The notes below the pieces were generated by a model. The model saw only the letters and a program-made list of their open reading frames with translations. It had not been told where the DNA came from and searched no databases. Shown here in pieces: positions 8,162-17,682 of a stretch of 64,000 nucleotides of DNA. Location of the stretch: NCBI RefSeq assembly GCF_030297155.1, contig NZ_AP028068.1, positions 1,984,001 to 2,048,000 of the forward strand. Direction: 5' to 3'. Source of the DNA: Vibrio sp. FE10 (GTDB lineage Bacteria > Pseudomonadota > Gammaproteobacteria > Enterobacterales > Vibrionaceae). Within the stretch, counting starts at the first letter, position 1; each line of letters opens with the position of its first letter. The translations under genes and the position numbers were made by a program.

Positions 8162-9560
8162 CAGCATTATGGCTGCGCTTGTATTCAGCACAACACCTTC
8201 AGCATCGGCAACGACCCTGCTTGAGGCAGTAGAACTCGGCCTGCAAAACAGCCTGTCCCTTCGCGCCAGTGATAAAGGTGTGGAAGAGAACGAATACAAC
8301 ATTGGGATCAGCCGCTCTAAATTTCTTCCTTCGCTTAATGGCGCTGCCGATACCACATGGAATGAAAACGAAACCTTGTTATCGAGTGTGCCTGATGAAA
8401 CCTCAAGCTATAACTCAAATAGCTACAGCCTTTCCCTTTCGCAATCGGTATTCAACCTAGGCGATATTTTCAAATACGGAACGGCAAAGCTCGACTTCAA
8501 TATCGAAGAGATTAAACACGAGAATAAAATCCAAAGCACCATCTCTGAAATTGGCTCACAGTACTTTGAGTATTTGAAAAACAACGCACAGATAAAAGCG
8601 ACCAAGGTCGAACTTAAATCGTCTGAGACGCGTGAACATCAGATGCGACGAAACGTAGAGTTAGGCAACACAGCCGCTAGTGAACTGTACGAAGTTATCG
8701 CTCAGAAAGAAGGAGTCTCGAATCGATTAAGAACCTTACAGAAAGACCGTAGAGTCATTCTCAACGGGCTATCGATTCAGATTCAATACCCTATCACTCC
8801 GTCGCAAGATATATACGAAAGCGTGCCATTAAAAGAGATTAGCGAAAGTGAACAGCGCTCAATCATGGATCAAGCATTAAAGCTCAACAACGACTTGTTA
8901 GTGGCGAAAAAAAACGTCGAGAGAAGCCGGAGAAGCTTAAAAGAGAGTGGTACAAACTTCTTACCTACCGTGTCGCTTTCAGCCAGTTATCGTCACGATG
9001 ACGCCAATAACTACGATAAAACCGACATCACTGCGACAGGCGAAAGTAACTCTACCAGTGTTGGCTTGAATCTAGCCTTGCCTATTTTGTCTGGTGGTTC
9101 TGATTATTACGGATATCAAAAATCATCGACAGCGATTGAACGTACCGAGCTGCTTTATCAAGATTCGCTTTACGCCACACGCAACAGCGTGAACACATCT
9201 GTGCTCAACATTAATGATTTCTCGCAATCTATCAGCAGTTACGAAAACATCATTCGCGCCAACTACGCCTCGTACAAAGGTATCCAAAGGGCTTACCAAT
9301 TAGGCACGCGTACGATCACCGATTTATTGGCCGCCGAAAGTAAACTGTTCAGCGCCTTAAGAGACTATGAAAGCGCACGATACGACTACATCATCGAAAC
9401 CATCAAGCTTGAGCAAGTTAAGGGCGTACTCTCGATTCAGTCAATTCAGAGCATCATGCAATTAATGAGTGATATTGAAGGGCGAAACAATCAAGAACTC
9501 GTGCCGAAACACCTTCTCTCAACGGAGTCGTTGAAAACAGGAGGTCGCAATGCAAACTGA
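8136..9560 (+). CDS. TolC-family outer-membrane channel protein for type I secretion
   Basis: 474 residues with an N-terminal signal peptide ending near SASA-TT (about residue 25). Two OEP-type repeats follow, with the typical LLEAVELGLQNSLSLRA start, long coiled-coil helices and beta-strand segments (YSLSLSQSVF; VGLNLALPILSGG). The final helix includes AYQLGTRTITDLLAAES, a strongly conserved TolC/LapE pattern. It would form the trimeric exit channel for the adhesin. The ATG at 8136 overlaps the kinase-like gene; starting at the later ATG (8169) would remove the basic n-region, so 8136 is preferred. A GGAGG site inside its 3' end serves the next gene, which it overlaps by 11 bp. Confidence 0.92.
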   Translation: MWRYRNLTSSIMAALVFSTTPSASATTLLEAVELGLQNSLSLRASDKGVEENEYNIGISRSKFLPSLNGAADTTWNENETLLSSVPDETSSYNSNSYSLSLSQSVFNLGDIFKYGTAKLDFNIEEIKHENKIQSTISEIGSQYFEYLKNNAQIKATKVELKSSETREHQMRRNVELGNTAASELYEVIAQKEGVSNRLRTLQKDRRVILNGLSIQIQYPITPSQDIYESVPLKEISESEQRSIMDQALKLNNDLLVAKKNVERSRRSLKESGTNFLPTVSLSASYRHDDANNYDKTDITATGESNSTSVGLNLALPILSGGSDYYGYQKSSTAIERTELLYQDSLYATRNSVNTSVLNINDFSQSISSYENIIRANYASYKGIQRAYQLGTRTITDLLAAESKLFSALRDYESARYDYIIETIKLEQVKGVLSIQSIQSIMQLMSDIEGRNNQELVPKHLLSTESLKTGGRNAN

Positions 9561-11136
9561 GCAATTTTCTCAAAAGATCAATATGGCAGATAAGTGTTAT
9601 CTGACTTTCTCTACGATAATTTCCACCCTGTTTGGCTTGGTACTGCCCTTCTCTATTCTGATCATTTTTGACCGAGTGTTACCCAACCAAGCACAAGATA
9701 CGTTGTTCTTATTGTTCGCGATTATCTTGATTTCCATCTTCCTTGACTACCACCTGAAAAATCAGGAAGAGAAGATATCTTCCGTCATCATGAGGCAGTT
9801 TGAGACCAACTTAACCAACAAGGTGTTTCAATCCATCTGTTTGGCTGAAATCTCTAAATTCCGCCGTTTAGAACCGGGGGAATACTTAGAACGAATCTCA
9901 ACCATTCCGGAGTTGAAAACCTTCTTTGGCGGAGAATCGGTTCGAGCCCTTATAAATCTTGCTGTCAGCGTGATAACCATCCTGATTATTGGCCTTATCA
10001 ACATATGGGCTGGCGTGACGCTTCTGATTGCCTCGCTCATCTTAGCCATTTTCGCTTGGAGCCTTTCTAAACAAAAGATTGGCAGCTTACAAAACAAGTC
10101 AGACATAGAAGGCTTAACCACTTCTAAAATTATCGAGATCATCTCTAGCCCGCTGGATATCAAAGCGCGAAATATGGAATACCGCGTTGAAAGCCTGATG
10201 ACACAAATGGTGGAAGAGCGTGAAGTGGAGAACATCAAATACGAACAGATTGAATCGAACTTCGGCTTGATCTTGGCGCTCATCCAACAGCTTTCCATTG
10301 CTTGCGTTGTTGTAGTACTAGCAACCGCCGTTATCAACATGGAATCAAGCCAAGGCATCATGGCCGCGATCATCATGCTGACCAACCGTTACTTCGCGCC
10401 CTACCAACAAGTGATGCGTACCGCGAGCCGTTGGGAATTAAACAAACTCCATATACAGCGTATTGCCGAGCTTCTTGAACTGGCAGCGTCTGTTGAACAT
10501 CAACATGAGACAACGGAAGTAGAACGTATTTCTGTCAAATACTCTGAAAAGCAGCGTATCGAATTCGAACTCGGACAAGCCTATTTACTGACCGGGAAAA
10601 GTGGCACAGGCAAGACCCATCTCGCCAATTGTATTACGCGGCAGAACAGCGATAACAAACTGGACATCATGATTAATGACACGCCTCTGGATGACGTGAA
10701 CTACAACGTTTGGCGTAACAGCGTGCTGATGGTCGATAAGACAAGTTCATTCGTGGAAGGGACCATTATTGATAATCTAACTTGTTTTCGACCAAGCCTG
10801 AATAACACGGCTTTCGCCTTATGTGAAACCATGAACATCAAGGCACAGATTGATGGGTTGCCTGCTGGTTTCTATACCGAACTGAAAGGACACATGCGTA
10901 ATCCATTCTCTCGCCAAGTTGGGTATGCTCTGTTATTAGTCCGTGCCCTGCTCGCCAGTAAACGCGTATTGATATTCGACGACATAGACTGCGTCTTCGA
11001 TGAAGAATTTGCACGCGTCGTTCTCACTAGCACCGCCTATCGTGCCAATGACAAGATCTTAATCATCGCCAGCAATAAAATGGACAAACTCAACCACCGC
11101 CTCAAACGTGTCAAGCTTACGGGAGGTGACCAATGA
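9550..11136 (+). CDS. Type I secretion ABC half-transporter with degenerate ATPase motifs (first subunit)
   Basis: 528 residues: a membrane domain with about six segments (residues 15-300), then a nucleotide-binding domain. Walker A is intact (GKSGTGKT, about 347-355). Walker B reads LIFDDID, with Asp where the catalytic Glu belongs; the LSGGQ signature is replaced by NPFSRQ; and the switch His is Ser (IIASNK). It has no N-terminal C39-like domain. The next gene encodes a second, different half-transporter, so the pair probably forms a heterodimer, as in the RtxB/RtxE system of V. cholerae. This subunit probably binds but hydrolyses ATP poorly. Start ATG 9550 is preceded by GGAGG. Confidence 0.88.
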   Translation: MQTEQFSQKINMADKCYLTFSTIISTLFGLVLPFSILIIFDRVLPNQAQDTLFLLFAIILISIFLDYHLKNQEEKISSVIMRQFETNLTNKVFQSICLAEISKFRRLEPGEYLERISTIPELKTFFGGESVRALINLAVSVITILIIGLINIWAGVTLLIASLILAIFAWSLSKQKIGSLQNKSDIEGLTTSKIIEIISSPLDIKARNMEYRVESLMTQMVEEREVENIKYEQIESNFGLILALIQQLSIACVVVVLATAVINMESSQGIMAAIIMLTNRYFAPYQQVMRTASRWELNKLHIQRIAELLELAASVEHQHETTEVERISVKYSEKQRIEFELGQAYLLTGKSGTGKTHLANCITRQNSDNKLDIMINDTPLDDVNYNVWRNSVLMVDKTSSFVEGTIIDNLTCFRPSLNNTAFALCETMNIKAQIDGLPAGFYTELKGHMRNPFSRQVGYALLLVRALLASKRVLIFDDIDCVFDEEFARVVLTSTAYRANDKILIIASNKMDKLNHRLKRVKLTGGDQ

Positions 11137-13271
11137 GTATCCTAGTTGACTTCAACAATGTGCCGCAGCGTGTATTGGATTTTGAATCAAGTGGTTATGA
11201 TGAACGCTACGGTCAGTCACCGCTGATTCGTGGCTTAGCCTACACCTTGATAGCACTCGAATGGGAAGGCACGCCTTCTATACTCAGTGACGCTTTTATT
11301 CCTAAGCCAAAAGACAGCGACAGTTTTACTGCGACCATAGAGCGTCTTGGATACCGCTGTGATGTGACCAAGCTAAAGACTCTCGAGAATATCGATCAGT
11401 ACCCTCACCCATGCTTTATTGAGATAGAGAACCTTAGCGCCATTTTCTTAGGTACTAAGGATGGAAAGTTACTCCTGTTTGATTACACGAACAACAACAC
11501 CATTGAATACCCAATGTGTAAAAAGCCCTGTTTGCTGATTTCGATTAGCGAATATTCTCGTCTATTCCGCGAACCACCGCCGGAATCGCAAGACAGAAGC
11601 AATTGGATAAAATACGCTTTCTATCGTTACAACAATGAACTTAAAAGCCTGATCATTCTCAGCTTCGTCATCAGTATTCTCGGTGCATTGCAGCCATTCT
11701 TTATTATGAGTGTGTATAACTTCGCGCTCACTTCGAGTTCTCAAGCCACACTCTATTGGTTAACCTTATTTGCCATTATTGTTGGCTTCTCGGAGTATTT
11801 CTTCAAAAAGATGCGGGTCAACATCATTGCCACGTCCGGTAAAGATCTCGCCGTGCACATCTCGCAAGCCGTAATATCGAAACTTCTCTGGCTACCTTAT
11901 GCGATGACATCAACCGCTGGGGTTTCGTCGCAGTTGGCTCGTTTGAAAGATATCGATACCTTCCGACGCTTAGTGACCGCAGAATCAACGCTTAGCTATT
12001 TTGATATGCCATTTGTGATTGTATTTATCATCGCGATTGCCCTGATGTCGGGTACGGCAGCGCTTGTAGTGATGGGTGGCTTAATCTTGATGTTGGTGTT
12101 CTGTGTGTATTCTCGCTATATCTACTCGCAAGCCACATCCAAAAGCTCGCGCGCCAATGCGATGGTCTCGTATCAATGGAATGAAATCCTTCGTGGTATC
12201 AAAACTATCCAAGGCCTGCCTTTACTTCGTGTCGTTCAATCTCGATTCAGTGCTTCACATATGCAAAGCACCAGTGATGCCGAGAACGTTGCCGTGACTA
12301 ACAGTAAGATTCAGGCCGCTGGCGGCAGTTTGATTCAGGTAATTGGTACCGCAAGTATCGTGACCGCAGTAATCGGCGTAATGGAAGGGACTTCTGATGC
12401 TGGTGCAATGCTCGCGACAGTGATATTGGTTTGGAAGGCGTTAGGTCCGATCATGGGTATCTACAACTCAATTTCTAAATTCCAGTCGATTAAGGCTTCA
12501 TCAGCACAGATCAATAACTTAATGTCGATGAATGACGATAAACTGACCTTAGAGAAGAGCCCGCCTATTCGCTTGTTCCAAGGTAGTATTGTTGGCAGTG
12601 GTGTCAGTCATCGTTACACAGGAGCAGCAACCGGCTTAACTAACTTGGGGTTCAAAATACCACCCAGTGCAAAAGTGGTCATTTGTGGCCCTACGGGCTG
12701 CGGAAAAACCACCTTAATTTCAATCATTGCTGGGCTAGAAGACCGCTATCAAGGCGCAGTTTCTGTCGATGGTTACAACATTAAACAGTTCAATAGCTAC
12801 CGTTATCGCACCTCAATTAACTACATCCCTTTTAACCTGCATATTTTTGAAGGCTCACTAGAAACCAACTTCATTCTGCATAACGGACTCATTCCAACAG
12901 AGAAGATGCAAGAGATGGTGAGCTTCTTCGAACTGGACGAATGGCTACCAGAAGGCTTAGCCACTCAATTGAGTGTCGATAAGTGCAAAGGTCTTCCAAA
13001 TGGAATTCAGCAAAAACTTCGTTTGGCCCTTGGCTTAGGTAACTGTGAGCAATCTCTGATAATCATTGATGAGCCCTTCAACGGTGCCGAGCAGGAAAAC
13101 GCGCAATACTTTAACCGTTTGTTCAGCGATAAGTTGCTGAATAAGACAGTCATTTTTTCGACCAATGATCCCGGCTTAATCGCCACATCCAACATGAGTT
13201 TGGTTCTAGAGCCAGATGGAAACTTGAAATATTTTGGCTTAACAGACAAATACTTAAACAGTTTGAGCTAA
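11133..13271 (+). CDS. Type I secretion ABC half-transporter with C39-like domain (second subunit)
   Basis: 712 residues. An N-terminal C39-peptidase-like domain (about 10-125) lacks the catalytic Cys: the usual DCG region reads YGQSPLIRG. It is therefore a substrate-docking, not a cleaving, domain. A six-segment membrane domain spans about 165-450. The nucleotide-binding domain has Walker A GPTGCGKTT (about 519-527) and Walker B LIIIDEPF with the catalytic Glu present. The signature is altered (GLPNGIQQ in place of LSGGQ) and the switch His is Thr (IFSTND). It overlaps the previous gene by 4 bp (ATGA), with a strong GGGAGGTGA site, implying coupled translation. With the HlyD and TolC proteins it would export the adjacent adhesin. 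Confidence 0.9.
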   Translation: MSILVDFNNVPQRVLDFESSGYDERYGQSPLIRGLAYTLIALEWEGTPSILSDAFIPKPKDSDSFTATIERLGYRCDVTKLKTLENIDQYPHPCFIEIENLSAIFLGTKDGKLLLFDYTNNNTIEYPMCKKPCLLISISEYSRLFREPPPESQDRSNWIKYAFYRYNNELKSLIILSFVISILGALQPFFIMSVYNFALTSSSQATLYWLTLFAIIVGFSEYFFKKMRVNIIATSGKDLAVHISQAVISKLLWLPYAMTSTAGVSSQLARLKDIDTFRRLVTAESTLSYFDMPFVIVFIIAIALMSGTAALVVMGGLILMLVFCVYSRYIYSQATSKSSRANAMVSYQWNEILRGIKTIQGLPLLRVVQSRFSASHMQSTSDAENVAVTNSKIQAAGGSLIQVIGTASIVTAVIGVMEGTSDAGAMLATVILVWKALGPIMGIYNSISKFQSIKASSAQINNLMSMNDDKLTLEKSPPIRLFQGSIVGSGVSHRYTGAATGLTNLGFKIPPSAKVVICGPTGCGKTTLISIIAGLEDRYQGAVSVDGYNIKQFNSYRYRTSINYIPFNLHIFEGSLETNFILHNGLIPTEKMQEMVSFFELDEWLPEGLATQLSVDKCKGLPNGIQQKLRLALGLGNCEQSLIIIDEPFNGAEQENAQYFNRLFSDKLLNKTVIFSTNDPGLIATSNMSLVLEPDGNLKYFGLTDKYLNSLS

Positions 13272-13378
13272 ATCATAACGCTTACTCACAATTCGTCATT
13301 TCGCGAGATGGATGTAATTGACAAAACCATAAGTGAGAGAGATGATTCGATCCAATACCACAGGTAACAAGGAAACAA

Positions 13379-13753
13379 ATGTACACATTCGTTGCAGACA
13401 AGCTTGATGTAGCTTACTTATCCGCAATTCCTGAAAACCATCAACTTCAGGACTGCGATGTTCCTGAAGAGGAGATCGAACTTCGAGAGATCGTTGAGGT
13501 TTGGTATGAGTGTGCCTTTCTCCCTGCTTTCAATCTTCAGAAAATCAATATCGAGAACAAAGCTGAGCTAACCGTCGTACAAACCCATGTTTTGAGCAAC
13601 GATACAAATACGCTCGCTTTCCTACTCAAAAACAGAGTGTACCGCGCTGCATTGAACAGAATGCTCGGTGTTTGGGCGTTAGAACCCTCGGCAAAAACCG
13701 TGTTAGAGCAACTCCTATTTGAACTAAGTCTCGATAAAAATCGTCCTCATTAA
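13379..13753 (+). CDS. Hypothetical acidic 124-residue protein after the secretion operon
   Basis: I do not recognise this protein. It is soluble, with no signal peptide or membrane segment. The N-terminal half is acidic (CDVPEEEIELREIVEVWYE); the C-terminal half looks helical (NRVYRAALNRMLGVWALEPS). An AAGGAA ribosome binding site lies about 6 bp before ATG 13379. The 107-bp gap from the last transporter gene leaves open whether it belongs to the operon or has its own promoter. Its position suggests a role with secretion or with the following kinase, but nothing in the sequence proves it. Confidence 0.6.
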   Translation: MYTFVADKLDVAYLSAIPENHQLQDCDVPEEEIELREIVEVWYECAFLPAFNLQKINIENKAELTVVQTHVLSNDTNTLAFLLKNRVYRAALNRMLGVWALEPSAKTVLEQLLFELSLDKNRPH

Positions 13754-13930
13754 GTCGACTTTTAAGTCATTCATCAATAAGCATAAAAATCAAACCGACT
13801 GACAAACGCTATAAATTGCTAGTGATACAACATATTTCAAAATAAGCTCTGGAATCACAAGAACTTATACCCCTCCCACACTTCCATCAAATTTACAGTT
13901 TCAAAGTTTCAAAATCGCAATTTTTATTCT

Positions 13931-13952
13931 ACTGTTTTTATATAAAAACAGT
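13931..13952. promoter_or_regulatory. 22-bp perfect palindrome just upstream of the hybrid kinase start
   Basis: ACTGTTTTTAT at 13931-13941 is followed directly by its exact reverse complement at 13942-13952, ending 3 bp before ATG 13956. It could be a dimeric regulator site or, in mRNA, a hairpin shielding the start region. The half-site GTTTTTAT resembles the 11-mers at 4096, 4124 and 47614. Confidence 0.5.
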
Positions 13953-13955
13953 TGG

Positions 13956-16900
13956 ATGGATCCTTATATGGCGATTACGGTCTGGAATAACCTTTCAGTC
14001 AAACATAAACTCTTTGGCTTAGTTCTACTTCCCATTTCTTTACTACTCTTCCTTGCAGGCAGGCAGGCGTATTTCTTAACCACTCAATTGACAGATTTCG
14101 AGAGAACCAGTCAGTTATCGGTGTATCTCGAAGATATTTCGGTGTTATATCGAAGCTCATTTGCCTCCAATCCAGAAGAGTTTACCCAACAAAGTAATCA
14201 AGTCAGCGCAGAATTGAAAACACTCTCCCCAAGTATTTTCCTAGGCGCTTCCAATAGCATTAATCAGCTGGTTTCTGACTTTAACGAAGCCACCCTCTCT
14301 ACGATGGAAGCAACAGACAGCTACGACAAGTTGGATGCTCTTGAATGGCAAAGTGACTTGTTCAAACAGCTACTCCTAGAAATTGAAAAAGTCCCATTCG
14401 AAAACACCAAGCGCGAAATTCAACAACACCTTACCGCGTTACAACAGCTTGAATGGCTGATGTTCTGGTCAAACGAAGAGTTCAAACTGGGCACTTCACT
14501 TATCGAAATCTTCCAAAATAGCCAAGAATACGACCCAGAACTTGCAGAGCAAATTGCAACCTTGAGTCAAAGACAGCAACTGTTTTTAGAACGCTTCGTA
14601 TCTTTGAATGCCAACGAGCATCAAGTGTCTTTAATGGTCGAAGTGTTCAGAAGTGATGTGTTCGCACAAAGCCAAGAAATCAGAAGTGCCCTGCTCGACT
14701 TAACGGCTATCAGCCAACTCACTCCGCAAGAGATTTCAGTGGGGCTTGAAGCAATGAGCGCCAGACTTAACTTGCTGCAAAATCTTGGTGGTGTGATCAA
14801 ACAAGAATTCCAACAAGAAGTTGGACAAGCTATCTCTGATGCTCAAATGCAACGAACGCTATTCATCTCTATCGTTGCCTTGCTTGCGACAATTGTTATG
14901 GGATTAACCCTAAGCTTGGCACGACAAGTCACCAACAACCTGAATTTGGTGTTGGCTTTCTTGAAAAGCGAAAATGATGAAACCCGCCCTTCTTTGGACA
15001 AACTGATTCAAGGCAAAGATGAACTCAGCTTATTTGCACAGCAAGTAGAACGACTCACCATCGAACGAGAACACGCAAAAGAGAAATTAACCTTAGCCGT
15101 AGAAGACGCAGAGAAAGCCAAAGACCACGCAATACAAGCCAGTAAAGCGAAGAGTAGCTTCTTGGCGAACATGTCTCATGAAATTCGAACGCCGTTAAAT
15201 GGTGTAATTGGTATCTCAGAGATTCTTTCAGACACACCACTAACACCCACTCAAAGAGATTACGTTGATACTATCGAAACCTCTTCTCAACTGCTTCTGA
15301 GCTTGATAAACGACATACTAGACTTCTCTAAGATCGAATCAGGGATGCTATTGATCAATCCTCATTCCGCTTCCATTCGAGAGTCTATCTACGACATCGC
15401 TTCAATCGTCGCACCCAAAGCGAAAGAGCAAAAAATCACAATTAACGTCGACATTAGCTCAGACACTCCAGCAAGAGTGATGATCGATGACCACCGATTA
15501 AGACAGATCTTGATGAACTTCATGTCCAACGCCGTGAAGTTTACCGCTGAAGGTGGTGTGACCTTAACTATCAAGACCCTCAACAGAACAGAGAATAACG
15601 TTACCATTCGATTTGCCGTTCAAGACAGCGGTATTGGTATTGATAAACAGCAACAGAAACAGATATTCGAACCTTTCGCTCAAGAAGATGATTCAACAAC
15701 AAGACAGTTCGGTGGTACCGGATTGGGCTTAGCGATCAGTACTCAATTAGTCGAATTAATGGGCGGTCAGATTCAATTGGACTCAGTCAAAGGTGAAGGC
15801 AGTTGTTTCTATTTCGAACTCGATTTACCTATTGACTTAAACGTGCCAAAACCAAGCCAGGCGACTGCCGATATCTACATCCTTGGCGGAGACAACGAGT
15901 TATCACAACGCATTGAAGGAGACCTCAACTTCTATGGCTTGCAAGTCGCGCAAATAACCAATGATGCCTCGGTCATTACTGATAAGTTTGCAACACAGCC
16001 ACACAGTAAACCGATCACCGTCATTTTTGCCGAAGATAGTGCTTTCCATGCAAGCGACTACACGAATGATTTAAATCGTTTACATGATAACGGCATTACG
16101 ATTTGTCTAATTCGCTCATTCCTAAGTGACCCAGCAGACATAGGTAATTGTATTACCGCACAAGTCTCACAGCCACTTCTGGGTTCACGTTTAATCAAAG
16201 CGGTAGAGTTGTGTGACACTCAAGGTTTAGCCGAGCTATCGGAAAGCAAACAAGAAGCTGCGCCGACCCAACAAAAAATCCTGATTGTTGAAGACAACAA
16301 GATCAATCAGAAAATAGCTGGCCTACACGTTGGTAAAAGTGGGTTTGAGTTTGAATTTGCGAATAACGGTCAAGAAGCTGTCGACATGTTCAGCGCCAAC
16401 CCACACTACGCAGCAATCTTGATGGATTGCATGATGCCTGTGATGGATGGCTTTGCCGCAACAGAGAACATCAGGCGTGTAGAAAAAGAGACCAAATCCA
16501 CGCGCCGTATCCCTATCATCGCCCTCACAGCCAGTGTGATTGACGATGATATCCAGAAATGTTTTGACGTCGGTATGGATGATTACGTTCCAAAGCCGTT
16601 CAAATTTGAAATGTTGAAAGAGAAAGTGCTAGCCGCGGTTGAAGCAATGCCATTACCCGCAACTGACAGTGGGTCACCTGCCCCAACCACATCAACGGTT
16701 ACCCCAATTCACACCGCAAACTCCAGTTCGACTACGAAGACTGGCACTTCAAATACGCCTACAGCCAACGTTAAACAAACGCTACCGGAAGCACCCGAGC
16801 AAAATACAGTGCCGAGTAAATCAGAAAGGATCCTTCTCGTTGAAGACAACAGAGTAAACCAAAAAGTCGCTTCGGTCATGTTAACTAAAGGAGGCTATGC

Positions 16901-17195
16901 CTTTGAGATTGCGGATAACGGACAAATCGCTGTGGATATGTACCAAAACGACAGCAGCTTCGACATCATTTTAATGGACTGCATGATGCCCGTGATGGAT
17001 GGTTTCACGGCGACCAGGGAGATAAGAGAACACGAGAAAAACTTAGGCTTAAATAAAACTCCGATCATCGCGTTAACCGCCAGCGTTATCGACGACGACA
17101 TTCAAAGGTGCTTCGATTCCGGCATGGATGGGTATGTGGCGAAGCCCGTTAGAAAAGAAAAACTCTTCCATCAAATTGAAAGTGCGACCTGCTAG
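13956..17195 (+). CDS. Hybrid sensor histidine kinase with two C-terminal receivers
   Basis: 1079-residue inner-membrane sensor. A first membrane segment (about 18-40) precedes a helical ~260-residue periplasmic domain of NIT-like appearance; a second segment lies near 302-325. A coiled coil leads into HisKA with an intact H-box (FLANMSHEIRTPLNG, about 405), then HATPase_c with N-box (MNFMSNAVKFT), DSGIGI and GGTGLGL. A degenerate receiver-like stretch (about 640-760) is followed by two complete receivers (about 773-895 and 950-1075). Each has EDN, LMDCMMP, ALTAS and KP, and they are joined by a Thr/Ser/Pro-rich linker. The second ATG (13968) is an alternative start. Genes for a PstS-like protein and a porin follow within 10 bp and 1 bp, so this is probably a ligand-sensing operon. 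Confidence 0.92.
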   Translation: MDPYMAITVWNNLSVKHKLFGLVLLPISLLLFLAGRQAYFLTTQLTDFERTSQLSVYLEDISVLYRSSFASNPEEFTQQSNQVSAELKTLSPSIFLGASNSINQLVSDFNEATLSTMEATDSYDKLDALEWQSDLFKQLLLEIEKVPFENTKREIQQHLTALQQLEWLMFWSNEEFKLGTSLIEIFQNSQEYDPELAEQIATLSQRQQLFLERFVSLNANEHQVSLMVEVFRSDVFAQSQEIRSALLDLTAISQLTPQEISVGLEAMSARLNLLQNLGGVIKQEFQQEVGQAISDAQMQRTLFISIVALLATIVMGLTLSLARQVTNNLNLVLAFLKSENDETRPSLDKLIQGKDELSLFAQQVERLTIEREHAKEKLTLAVEDAEKAKDHAIQASKAKSSFLANMSHEIRTPLNGVIGISEILSDTPLTPTQRDYVDTIETSSQLLLSLINDILDFSKIESGMLLINPHSASIRESIYDIASIVAPKAKEQKITINVDISSDTPARVMIDDHRLRQILMNFMSNAVKFTAEGGVTLTIKTLNRTENNVTIRFAVQDSGIGIDKQQQKQIFEPFAQEDDSTTRQFGGTGLGLAISTQLVELMGGQIQLDSVKGEGSCFYFELDLPIDLNVPKPSQATADIYILGGDNELSQRIEGDLNFYGLQVAQITNDASVITDKFATQPHSKPITVIFAEDSAFHASDYTNDLNRLHDNGITICLIRSFLSDPADIGNCITAQVSQPLLGSRLIKAVELCDTQGLAELSESKQEAAPTQQKILIVEDNKINQKIAGLHVGKSGFEFEFANNGQEAVDMFSANPHYAAILMDCMMPVMDGFAATENIRRVEKETKSTRRIPIIALTASVIDDDIQKCFDVGMDDYVPKPFKFEMLKEKVLAAVEAMPLPATDSGSPAPTTSTVTPIHTANSSSTTKTGTSNTPTANVKQTLPEAPEQNTVPSKSERILLVEDNRVNQKVASVMLTKGGYAFEIADNGQIAVDMYQNDSSFDIILMDCMMPVMDGFTATREIREHEKNLGLNKTPIIALTASVIDDDIQRCFDSGMDGYVAKPVRKEKLFHQIESATC

Positions 17196-17204
17196 GAGAA
17201 ACCA

Positions 17205-17681
17205 ATGGATTGGCTCAGAACAATAAAAACTGCCCAACGCAGTAGTGTCATACCAGCAGTGATCGGACTGCTCGGGAGCTTACTACTCTTTAACCCTGCT
17301 TATGCTGCTGAGGAGTACGCAATATTCTCTTTAGATTCTGGATTTGAAGCGATATCGATAAACAAAGCGAGAAAATTATACAGAGGGAAAACCAAACGCC
17401 TCAATGGCAAGCGTGTAGAACTGTCTGATTGGCCTGAAAACAGCGCTGAACGAGAGAGCTTTTATCAGCTTTTACTGGGGAAAAACGCCGCTCAAATGAA
17501 TGCACACTGGGCTGGACTGTCTTTCTCAGGGAAAGCACGTTATCCACGGGAGATCAAAGCTGCCTCAACAGACAGTTTGGTTGACTGGCTTGATGACAAG
17601 CCCAACCGTATCGGCTACTCCCCACTCTCTTCAGTTCCTGAAAATGCCAACGTTCTCTACGTTATAAGCTCGGAGAAATAA
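17205..17681 (+). CDS. PstS-like (phosphate-binding-type) small periplasmic protein
   Basis: 158 residues with a signal peptide (cleavage near PAYA-AEEY). It matches the short PBP-like family seen next to signalling genes: the first strand, a LYRGKTKRLNGK loop, NAAQMNAHWAGLSFSGKARYP, and a final GYSPLSSVPE segment. It is far shorter than true PstS (~320 residues) and there is no ABC permease here, so a sensing accessory role is more likely than transport. It starts 9 bp after the kinase stop with a GGAG site, and the porin gene follows 1 bp after it. A divergent homologue lies at 18840-19250. Confidence 0.8.
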   Translation: MDWLRTIKTAQRSSVIPAVIGLLGSLLLFNPAYAAEEYAIFSLDSGFEAISINKARKLYRGKTKRLNGKRVELSDWPENSAERESFYQLLLGKNAAQMNAHWAGLSFSGKARYPREIKAASTDSLVDWLDDKPNRIGYSPLSSVPENANVLYVISSEK

Positions 17682-17682
17682 C

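Noticed and set aside
7820..8356. 178-codon minus-strand frame across the kinase-like/TolC junction
   Set aside because: Fully overlaps two well-supported genes on the other strand and shows no recognisable domain.
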